Shown: positions 46,301 through 58,300 of the stretch, piece by piece
How the letters are laid out: every line of letters begins with the position of its first letter
Numbering within the stretch: the stretch's first letter is position 1
Made by a program: the position numbers and the translations under genes
Notes under the pieces: generated by a model
Seen by the model: only the letters and a program-made list of their open reading frames with translations
Database searches by the model: none
What the model was told of the DNA's origin: nothing
Assembly: GCF_903645285.1 (NCBI RefSeq)
Contig: NZ_CAHJXN010000004.1
Coordinates: 248,305 to 312,304, forward strand
DNA length: 64,000 nt
Reading direction: 5' to 3'
DNA from: Streptococcus thalassemiae
Lineage (GTDB): Bacteria; Bacillota; Bacilli; Lactobacillales; Streptococcaceae

Positions 46301-49300
46301 TCAGCTGCTGTCGCATCATCACCTTTAGCTAATGCTGCTTCTGCTGCTTGCTTCGCTGCTGTAACGTCGGCTTCTGCTTCTGCCTTAGCGTTATTATAAG
46401 CTTCAATACTTTCTGGTGTCTTACCGTCTGTATTTACCACTTCATCTAACTTAGCTTTGTCTGCTGTTAGTTTGTTTTTCGCTGTGGTTGTCGCTGCTGC
46501 TGTTACCGCATCTTCCGCATCTTTCAAGGCTGCTTTGGCATTGTTTACTTTCGTAATCTCTGCTTGGACAGCTTCTGGTGTCGCATTGTCGTTCGCTATT
46601 ACAGCTTCCGCTGCTGTCTTCGCTGCTTCTGCTGCTTTCTTAGCGTCGTTATAGGCAGTCACTTTGCTTGCTGGCTTGTCAGCTGTGTCTGGTGCACTTG
46701 TGATTTCGCTTCCTAAGGCATTATTCGCTTGCGTTAGAGCTGTCTTGTCTGCTTTATCGACTAACTTCTCTTTCGCTTTGTCTAACTTACCTTGAGCTGC
46801 GGTCACTTTTTCTTGCGCTGCTTGTACTTCAGCTGCTGTCGCATCGTCACCTTTAGCTAATGCATCTGCTGCTGCTTGCTTCGCTGCTGTAACGTCGGCT
46901 TCTGCTTCTGCCTTAGCGTTATTATAAGCTTCAATACTTTCTGGTGTCTTACCGTCTGTACTTACAGCTTCATCTAACTTCGCTTTGTCTGCTGTTAGTT
47001 TGTTTTTCGCTGTGGTTGTCGCTGCTGCTGTTACCGCATCTTCCGCATCTTTCAAGGCTGCTTTGGCATTGTTTACTTTCGTAATCTCTGCTTGGACGGC
47101 TGCTGGTGTCGCATTGTCGTTGTTAATCACTTCTTGCGCTGCTGTCTGAGCTGCTTCTGCTGCTTGCTTAGCTTGCTCATATGCTGTAACTTTGCTTGCT
47201 GGCTTGTCAGCTGTGTCTGGTGCACTTGTGATTTCGCTTCCTAAGGTATTATTCGCTTGCGTTAGAGCTGTCTTGTCTGCTTTATCGACTAACTTCTCTT
47301 TCGCTTTGTCTAACTTACCTTGAGCTGCGGTCACTTTTTCTTGCGCTGCTTGTACTTCAGCTGCTGTCGCATCGTCACCTTTAGCTAATGCATCTGCTGC
47401 TGCTTGCTTCGCTGCTGTAACTTCGACTTCTGCTTCTGCCTTAGCGTTATTATAAACTTCAATACTTTCTGGTGTCTTACCATCTGTATTTACCACTTCA
47501 TCTAACTTAGCTTTGTCTGCTGTTAGTTTGTTTTTCGCTGTGGTTGTCGCTGCTGCTGTTACCGCATCTTCCGCATCTTTCAAGGCTGCTTTGGCATTGT
47601 TTACTTTCGTAATCTCTGCTTGGACAGCTTCTGGTGTCGCATTGTCGTTCGCTATTACAGCTTCCGCTGCTGTCTTCGCTGCTTCTGCTGCTTTCTTAGC
47701 GTCGTTATAGGCAGTCACTTTGCTTGCTGGCTTATCAGCTGTGTCTGGTGCACTTGTGATTTCGCTTCCTAAGGCATTATTCGCTTGCGTTAAAGCTGTC
47801 TTGTCTGCTTGTTTCACCACATACGGCACTCTCACGTTTTCTGTACTTTGATCTGCGTAAGTAATAACAACGTCAAGATTATGGCTACCTACTGTAGTTG
47901 GATATTGTGTTCCTTCTTTCAGTGCAGCTGATTGTTTGTTAGCTACATCTACGACAGCAAGTAACTCTGCATTTGTAGGATTTTCACCGACCACTTTTGT
48001 AATCGTATTAGTCGTCACTGTATGTGCAGGCGCTGAAATTGACGTTGGTGTTTGTGCACTCTTGGTATCGCCACTTCCTGCTGTCGCAACTGCTGTTACT
48101 TGACGATTTCCTTGTACTGAGTTCGCTGGGAAGACCCACGTATTTCCACGTTTTTCAATACCATCTGCTGTCCAACCATTCGCTTTACTTACAGTTATTG
48201 TATTTACAGTTGTATCAGTTGTAGAAACAGTAAATACTACTTCGTCTGCATCTTCTGGAATAGTTACAACAGTTTCACCATTTTGTTTATTCTCATAAGT
48301 CAACTCTGCTGGTGCTGGATTCGTCACTGTAATCGTTACATCATATTCGCCGACTTTATTTGTGCCAGTTGCAGAAGTTTCAGTTAATTGAACCTTATAC
48401 TTTCTTGTTCCAACTGTTTCAACGTCAGGTGTCTCTTTCCATGTAGCTGTAAAGTCACTTGGGAAGTCTTTTTCTACATCTTTTTCAGTATATTTAATAC
48501 CTTTTCGAGCATCTGTTTTCAAGTCAGTCAGAGTTTGACTTCCCTTAGCTGCTGTAATGGTTTTACCTGTGAAATTACGCTCTTTGGCTACATAAATCGT
48601 GCTTTCGTCACTTTCTGCAGTAAAGACAGTCTGTTTTACTTTAACAGGCAGTGTAGATGAACCAATTTCAGCAGATTGTTCTGTCTGACGTAAGTAAAGG
48701 TTGTCTTCAAGTTTATAGGTCCAGACACCATTTTTCAGTGCACCTTCGCCTGGTTGAAGATTAGCTGGGTCTTTTCCGTTATTAGCGTCAATTTCAACAG
48801 TTTTACCAGTTTGTAAGGTCAATACAACCTTCGTAGCACTTTCAAGAGCTGTACCAGAAATCGTACGATCAACATCACTTAATTTCGGATTTTCTTCAGT
48901 TCCTGCCGTCTTAGTAAATGTCGGCGCTGTTGGTTTGGCTACTTGCGTATGAGAAATGTCAATAGTAGAGCCATCATCTGGGAAGTTAATCGTAGCTACT
49001 TTAGTCTTATCATCCGTAGTTCCCTTAGTATAAGTTACATTTGCAGGTAAGTTACTATTATTTGCATTAACTTCTTGAATTTTAGCTGCAAAGCGCTCTT
49101 TGGCTGCATCCGTAAAGTTACCATTAGCGATATCACTATTACCATAAGTCACTTTTTCAGCATTCGTTGGATAAGTGACTTGATTTCTGTAGAAGTCAGC
49201 ATACGTTTTAACAGTTACCGAATCACTCTTAGCAGAAGATACTTCATAAGCAGTGTCTTCTGTTGTATTTTTTGCAATTGTTTTCTTGTATGTTCCAGAA

Positions 49301-52300
49301 ACAAGAACATTAGTCGTTAATTGTTCTCCTAATGTTAGGTCTTTCTTGTAGTCAGCTGCCGCGAATGCTACTGTTGTTGTCCCAGCTGTAATTTCTTTTT
49401 CTGCTACAACATCACCTTGAGCGTCTTTAAGTTGCACTTTTACAGTTGCTCCTGACGCTAATTGCGAAGCTTCTGGTAAGTTTGATACCGTAACGGCAGG
49501 TCTAGTTCCTGCTTGACCTTGAAGTGTTGGTGCTTTTGGTTTAACAGCTAGAGCCACTTTGACTCTTTGGTCTGTATACCTATGACTAGTGTCACCACGA
49601 TATTCATCAACCTTAGTTCCATAGTGAACATTGGCCTCTTCTTCTCGTACTCCTATAGTTGTCTGTACTTTAGCTACTGGAGAAGAACCATAACCATCGC
49701 CCCATCCGAAGAATTTTTGTGATGGTGTTCCGAAGTTAGTACTTGATTTTACATAAGAAGTAACATTTGTATTTGCAAATGGTTTTCCTACTTCTGTTTC
49801 AAAATAGTCTTTTCCTGTTGGATAATTTGGCTCATAGCCATATATTTTGAAAGTAAGTTCTCTTTCAAATTTCCCAGCCCCATTTGGATAAGTCACAATG
49901 ATTTTTTTAGTGATTTCTCCCGCTGTTGTACTTGGTGTAGGCGGCATTCCACCTTCAAATTCAATAGTCGTACCTGCTGGTTTATCACCTTCAAAGGCTA
50001 CATAGAAATCAGGCTTAGCTGGTTGCGTTCTACCTCCAGTACCCCATACTGCTGATGTCAATGGCTGACCAACAACCTCATAGTAAATTGTCACTTCTCT
50101 ACCATTCACTTTACGAAGAGTAACCCCTGGATATACAATTACTGGGGTGCTTAATTCAAGGTTATCATAACCATCTAGATTTGCCACTACAGTTTCAGTG
50201 GTTCTTCCTAGAACTTCTGTTGTTGGTTTTGAGTCGTCTTTCCACGTTGCAGAAGTTAAAGTAACACCTGCCGGTACTTCTACGAAGTTAGCTGCATCAT
50301 CAACATTTTCAATAGTTCCGCCACTGATTGCATAAACTGTTTTTGGCTTCACAGCGACTAGAGAAATAGTTTTCTCAGCTTTATTACCATTCTTATCTAA
50401 AACAGCTACTTTTATATCGCTCTTAGAAACATCTTTCAACGTTCCTTTGATAGAGTTGCTTACTGCATCGTAACTCAAACCTTCTGGTAAGTTTGTAACT
50501 TTGATATTACTTTCATCAATACCTACTCCATCGTCTGATAGCTCAAGAGGAATATTGACTTCTTTTCCAGCTTCGACAAGTTTCGAAGAAGCACCGATAA
50601 CTGGTAACGTAGTATCTCCATTAGCAGCTGTTTGACTAGCGCTGTCACTTGAAACATTTTGAGCAACAACCTTAGCTACAACATTTGATTGACCCTTAAC
50701 GACTTGGTCCTTCAATGTAATTTTACCAGTGTTCGGATCTATGCTAATACCATCTTTCGCACCTTCTGTAATGCTCCATTGATTATTAGCATCCTTAGTA
50801 GCAACAACTTTTGTCTCTGCTTGAGGAGTTTTCATCACATCTCCATTATCTTGCAATTGATTTATATCTGCTGGAGTATAAGTTACTTCTAGTTTATCGA
50901 CATTTGGTTCGTCTACTGGAGTTGCTGTAACATCTCCGTTAGTTTCAGGAGTTACAGTTGGTACAGCTGGTTTTATACTCTTAACCGGGATTTCAAAGTC
51001 TTCCCTTGTTCCATCTGGATAAGTCACAGTTGCTCCGACATAATGACTACCATCCTCTTTAGACTTAATTAAACCACTGTCTTTCATAGCAACTGTTAAG
51101 TCTGATGTTTTATTAGTTACATTTACATTACCTTTTGTCGAAGTGAAGGTCAAATTTTCCTTCATAGCGTTAAACTCATCCCCAGTCACTGTCGTCGTGC
51201 TAGTAATATATTTCTCCAACGGCTGAGTAGTGATAGTAGGTATGTATTTAGTTGCTTGTGTTCTTGCTTTAAGTATTACACGTGTTGGACTGTTTTTAGT
51301 ATTGTCTTTAGCTCCTGGAGACTCATGCAACCTATTTCCTGCTACATCTTCTGCATCAGCATAAATAGTTCCAATCGTTCCTCCATCTGTCCACAAGTTA
51401 TTTCTATCAGCAGGATTTGTTTTCGATAACTTACCTGTAACATTTAATGTAATTGGTGCATCATGTTGTGTTTCAGCGCTATCTTTAGCAAATCTATTAG
51501 AAAATTCAAGATTTACACTGCTTAAATTAGTAGGACTTCCATCATATCCAACAAAATTAGCTGCTACTAATTTCCCTGAATTGTCATTAAACGTTGCTAT
51601 TGGTAAATTAGCTTCTTCTGTTGGTGTGATATACACTACGCGATTTCCATCAGCATCTGTTTCTACGTTTTGGAATGTTACTGTAGGGAACTGGTGGTCT
51701 CTATTTCTTACAGTTTCAGTAGTTTCAGTACTTTCTACATTTCCTGTTGTTGGTGTAGTAAGAGCTTTAACTTTTACCGTTGAACCTTCTTTCACATAAC
51801 CGTCTTTAAGTTTAATCTCTCCTGTTGTTGGATTTACTGTCAGAGGGGCACCCGAACCAAATGACCAAGAATCACCATTCTTCGTCGCTGTGTATGTCAC
51901 TTCCCTTGGATTATCTCCTTGAGTTGTGTATGTTACACTAATACGATTTACATTCGGCTGGTTGTCATGTGTAATAAGCACAGTGCCATTATCTTGTGGT
52001 CTTACTGTTGGCGCTGTTGGTTTGACTTTAAATGTAACTGGTTTTTCTATCTTATCCGGTGCGTAGATAGTTACTCCATTGCCTATTCCAGCAATATCTT
52101 TAGTGTATTTTCCACCTTGATTATAAAAATCAGCCACTGCTTTATAGGTTACAGTTCCAGGAGTCGTAAGTTGAGTATCATTTGCTACATCCGAGCTGTC
52201 CTTAGACCATTTGAATGTCATTGATCTTGGATAGTATTTATCATCTCCATCCGAATTTGAAGCAACAACCGCTTTAACAAACTCGTGTGCATCTCCTAAT

Positions 52301-55300
52301 GTTGAGTTGAATTCTACTGTTTTTTCAGAAGTTTTTAATTCAACATCAGCAACAATATACTTGAATTTGTATTCTTTTTGGTTATTTGAAGCATCTTTAA
52401 CTAAAACCTTTGCCTCATGTTCACCTAAAACTGCAGTACTTGGAACTGTATTATCACTATTGAGTTGCGCATTTGTTCCATTAGACATACTTTCGTCTTT
52501 AACGAATTCACGCCCTGTTGGAAGGTCCGATGCTTTTAGATAAGTTGTTGTTCCAGAGTTATCGTTAACTTCAAAGGTTGGATTAAATGTAGCACCACGG
52601 AATACTACAAAAGTAGGGTTTTCGGTCACATTGTCTTTTAATTCGACACCATTTACTTTCACCTTCGGAGCTACTTTATCTCCTTGGTCTAATGGAATTT
52701 CAAAATCTTCCCTTGTTCCATCTGGATAAGTCACAGTTGCCTCAACATAATAAGTATCCGTATCCGCCTTACGTTTAATCGCACCATTGTCTTTACGCTC
52801 AATAGTTAAATCAGTGCTATTACGATTTACTTTCACGTCACCTTTTTTAGCCGAGAAGTCTATCTGTTCCTTGATTTTGTTAAACTCGTCTGCAGTCACA
52901 GTCGCATTGCTTGCAGTAATATCTTTATTCAAAATCTGTGTTGAGATTTGAGGAGTATATTTATCTTTTTGAGTTAGAAGTCTAATTACAACACGAGTCG
53001 GTTCAGTAGCAACGTTTCTGATACTCTTCAGTTGATTACCAGCAGCATCTGTTGCTGAAACGTAACGAGTCACTATGTTACCATTATTAAGATTAGGGTC
53101 CCATGCACGCCTTGTGTCTGGATTTAATTTTGGTAGTTTACCTGTAATCTGAATATCATATGGAGCAGCAAAATCACCATTATTAGTTTTAGGTTTTATA
53201 TTATATTGCAACTCATATTGCATATTAGTGCTTTGAGAATCACCCTGGAATAATACTACTTCACTCAGCTTACCAGAATTATCTTCTACAGTTCCTAATG
53301 TAATTGAACCATCCGCCAAGTCTTCTGTTGGTGTCACATAAACAACACGTTCCCCATTCACGACTTCTGTATACTTATCGCTAAAAGTAAAGGTTGGTGC
53401 TACACGATCTCCAACTTTTGAGTTAGCTGTTACCGTAGTACTGTCTACATTATCAGTCGTCACTGATTTTGCTGTTATTTGTGAATTGTCTTTGATTTCT
53501 CGGTCTTTAATCGTAACTACACCTGTAGTGGCATCGATTGTTACACCATCTGTCGGAGCACCTGTCAGTGACCAGCTATTATTTGTCTTATTGGCTGTTA
53601 CCGTCTTATTCGTAGGACTTGTCGTATTAGCATTTGTATAGGTGAAACTTACTGTATTCACATTATCCTGCATTGCTGGTCTTACTGTTACGTCACCGTT
53701 ATCCCCTGCAGTTACTGTCGGTGCTGTTGGCTTAACTTTAACCGTTACATCTAATTCAGACGATGATACTCCTTGGCTATCTGTTGCTTTGTATTTCACA
53801 ACATAAGAACCTGGTCTATTAACATCGACAGTTTTTGTCGCAGCAACTCCATTTACCGAAACAATCTCTTTTGTCACACCATTCCCTAGTGTTGCATTTT
53901 GATCGTCTTCTTTATCGTGAGCTGTGACTAGCGTATCTAAGTTTAACTGTCCACCTTTTTCGATTGTTGTTGTATTTCCTTGAGGTCCAGCTAGTGTCGG
54001 TGCCTCATTTGTCACAGAAATAGCTTGCCAATCTGCTGGTGTACCATAGTTTCCTTCTGAGATATTGGTCTTCGTGCTGGCTGTTCCCGCTTTGATAGGT
54101 TTCTTCATTGTGATTGTCACTGTTTCTGTGAAACCATCTTTCGTTGGAGTACCTTTTACTTCTGCTTGTGACGAATCTACCGAAGTCCACGGTCCATCAA
54201 TACTAGTGCGTTTGAATCCTAAGTCTTTTGTAGCTCCAGTATCTTTATCTGTATATTTCAAGTAGAACATACCTGCATCATGAGGTGTTTTTACGACTAC
54301 TTCTTTAGCTCCTGCGTACAAGGTAGTTCCACCTGTTTCTGATGGTTCAATAGTTGTCGAACCTACCGCAACAGTAACATTTGTGCTAGGACTTTCTACG
54401 CCATTAACCGTCTGAGTAACAGCTACAGGGTCTTTAGCAACTAGTTGAGTCTGGTTAGCATGGTTACTATTTAACCCTTCTCTAAGGTTTACTGTCCAAT
54501 GTCCGTCACTTCCTACTTGGATATTTTCAGCCACTGTCTGACCTGCAACTGTTACTTTGATTTTAGCACCAGCTGTAGCCGTTCCCTTTAGAGTTCTATC
54601 ATTTGATAACACTTGGTTACCTGTCTGAGTAGTAGGTGTCACTGTTGGAGCGGTTGGAAGAACCTTATACTTAAAGTAATAGTTCTTATCACCCGTTGTT
54701 CCATCGCTAACTGTTATAGTAGATGTATAGACACCTGGTATTGTATCCTCAGGTATATTCCCTGTGAATGTTGGACTAAATGGTGCTTGTTGACTGTACT
54801 TAGTCGTCGTATTGAAGGCATCATTTGCATTAGTAGCTGTTATGCCAGGACGCAAATTATCTATTCTAAATTTCGTTAGCTTCTCAAAATTATCCCAGGC
54901 TTTTAGTTCTGGTCTGAATGCCTGACCTTGAACCACTTCATATACAGCTTCCCTAGCATCCGAGTCATTTCGTGATTGAGGTAATGTTTGAGCATTATCT
55001 CCTGTCCCAATTTTAACTTCAGGTACTGTCGTATCTGTTGGAACAGTAATTGTAGCTGCCTCACTCGGATCTGTATCATTACTTCTTTGTTGTGCACTAA
55101 GCTGTGTTCCTGAACGCGCGGTACCAAATGGAACTGTAACCATCGCTGTACCATCTGCAGCATTTACAACCGTAGCTGGAGTTTGCCCTAATCCTTCAAA
55201 CTTAGTCCAAGTGCCATTTTGTTTTTGGAGTATTACAGGTTGTCTTCCATTTTCTACCTCATAAGTAACAACCGCAGATGTAGCTCCGTTTTGTCCTATT

Positions 55301-58300
55301 TTGACAGTCACATCTCCATTCGGAGTTGTTGCTAGAACTGGTTTCGTTGCGAAAGGTTGTTTCTGAGAAGTTGCCTGAACTGTACTTGTGCTTAGAGGCG
55401 ATACAACTCCATCAAAGATTGTATCAGTACCTTTGTGAACTAAAGCTGTGACGACTTTTAACGGATCTGTTCCTACATTCGTCTGTCTATAACTTGCAGC
55501 ATCAAAGGTTGCCTTACCATCAGCAGTTATACTTGACGAAGCTAAGACTGTATAATCAGTAGCTGATTTAAAGTAATAGTTTTGATAATCAGGTTCAGCG
55601 TCTCTACCACCTTTTACAAGATAGGCCTTCCACTCAAGTTCAGGAGAAGTAATATTTCCAAAACCAAGATTTGTATTCAAGTCTTTCACTTTAATCGTTG
55701 GTTTTTCACTTGCTTTTTCTTTTAATTGCTCGTTAGTTGTTTCAAAAGTTCCTGCCTTAGGTGGAATAATTACACTAGTCTCAAATGTTTCCTTTTTACC
55801 ATTTTCTGTAGTAACAGTTACTGTCAGAGGATGAACTCCTCCTTTATCTCTAGAGAAGCCACTAGGATTATTCGCCTTGATAGATGCTCTTGTGCCTCCG
55901 ACTCCCTCTTTTACCCAGTTAATGCCTAAAGACTCACTTCCAGTGACAGCTATATCTGTAATTTTAGTGTTTCCTTGAGCAATAAATTTGAGTGTATTTG
56001 CTGTAGCAGGCCAGTCCGGTACTAGTGTTTTAAATTTATCTCGTCTGATGTCCGTTCCAAGACCATTAGACAATCCTATACGTAATTGAGAAACCTCTTT
56101 TGATGCTTCCTCACTATAGGCTTTATTCTCAATCTTTTGTTTAGCATAGACAGTAGAGGCTGGTTTTGCTGTTCCATTCGGTAATGTAACTACTGCTATT
56201 CCATTACTACTTGACTGAATACTAATCCCTGAGTTTGCTGTCGCTGTTTCTTTGCTCCAGTTTCCATCAGTCCCTTTGACAAATGTAACATTTTGCTCTT
56301 TGCTATTCGTATCAGTATAACGAACTACAGCCTTAGTAGCATTATCTTGACCAATCTTAACTGCCAGAGATAAGTCTGTCACATCCTGAGTAATAACAGG
56401 TTTAGTAGCAAACTTTTGACCAACGGTAGCAGTCATCTCTGCACTATTATCTGACTCAACAATTGGTTGTTTGCTACCGTCATAATCAATCCAATCCTGA
56501 TCTATAACCGTTTTAACAACGTACTTACCTTGGGGTAATTCTACACCTGTAAAAGTAGCTTGCCCTTTAGCATTTGCTTTCACTATAGCGTCCTTCTCTA
56601 CGCCATTTTCAAGCATTTTAACTTTTTCAAGGTTTCCATTATCCAACTTACGGTAGAGAACCATGTTATAACCTTCTGTACCACCGCTAGCGGTAACACT
56701 AGTCGCAATCTCAGCTTTATTAGTCAATGCTTCAAGCGTTGGTGTCTTAGGTTTTGTTACAAAGCTCAATTTCCCATCATCAGAAGAATTATCAGTTGGG
56801 AATCGACGTACATAACGGAAATTATGAACACCAGGTTTCGAAATAATGTCCATAGTCATTTGCTTCTTACCAGCATCCGTTGTTAAATCATATACCTTAT
56901 TAGTATCTTCGTCAATTACTCTAAAACTCTGATTTCTCTGATTGGCTTCTTGTTTCCCTTTTTGTTTCTCAATTGGTTGATCATTTTCATCACTGTACTC
57001 CCCGTATGAAGTGAAATCAATATTGAAAGCACCATTAACGGTAAGATCTCCAGAGTACGTTAAAACCCCTTTTGTACCGGTATTAAGTGGATCATCAATG
57101 TACCTTGGATAGTTTAGAGCTTTATTCGCTCCTTCTGCTTTTACTTGTGTACCATCTGGATAAGAAGTTGCGAAATTAACATACGCTGTATTCTGATCAA
57201 CTTTAAAATATCCATTTCCGCTTATTTTAAACTTGAACTTGTCTGTGTCGTCTCTTTCTTCAGGTGTTCTTGCATACCATTGGTTGATTAATTGACGAGT
57301 AGCATTTTCTACACGCTTAAGACCACCAGCGTAAGTTAATTTACCTAAATCATTTGAACCACTTGTCTCAAAAGTGATTTTATAAGAATGGTCATCACCA
57401 CTATTTAACGAGAAAGTATACACATCACGAACATCATTCTGAATGGTGTTAAATTTAGCATCTGAATATTTTTGTAAATTACTCGGTTCAATATCTCGTC
57501 TATTATAGAAACCTCTGTTTAGATAACCAGCTCCGTAAGTTTGTTCTCTAGCAATATCTTCTAAAGTTCCGACTTTAAAACGTTGAGCTTGAGTTGTTCC
57601 TATATTTGATATCCTTGCGTTTGTTTTATCTTTTGTTCCTTTTTCTACATCTTTAAGTTCCGCACCTCTAAAAGGCGAATCCTGAGGAAGATTTCTAAAA
57701 GCATTTGACAAAGCGTTCTTCAGCTCATCTTCTCCTGATGCTACTGTTGGTCTTTCTAGTAATGTTCCACCATTTTTATTAAACGTTTGAACAGATACAG
57801 ATCCGCTCTTTAGAACTTGACCTTGTGGAAGGGTAAAGTAAACCTTATTGACTCCCAGCGTTTTATGGTTCTCATTAACCGTTATCTGCCAGTATAAACC
57901 TGTTTTTGTTGGTCGAACATTGATGTGAAACCCTTGGTAAGCTTCGCTAATCTTTCCACCTTCATAATAAGTATTCCCTACTCCACCTTTTGAATAGAAT
58001 ACATAAGAATACTTAGGGTAGGGAGAACCATTCTGACCACTCTCAAATAAGTAACCTGTTTTTGTATCGTAGTCCGCTGATTCTATACCACTTCTTGTAG
58101 CTATCGCTCTATCCTGTCCAGGCGCACGTCTCATACGTGTTTGTGCTCCTGCCGGCATCGAGCGGAAACCTGACCATCCTGTAGCGTTGGTGCGCGGTTG
58201 GATGGTTACATTGTCAGCTCTTGCTGATTCATCCTCAGTTGGAATAGCTTCATAGTCAGATGAACCACCATTCAAAGCTCGTGGTTCAAGGGGACTTGAA

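Noticed and set aside
41705..47710. Ten identical 65-codon plus-strand frames every 528 bp (MSAVSLFFAVVV...)
   Set aside because: They are antisense shadows of the repeats in the giant gene, appear only because the repeat is conserved, and lack ribosome-binding sites.
41461..47796. Regular repeats resembling an array such as CRISPR
   Set aside because: The unit is 528 bp, has no spacers, and is in frame within one protein; no cas genes are present.
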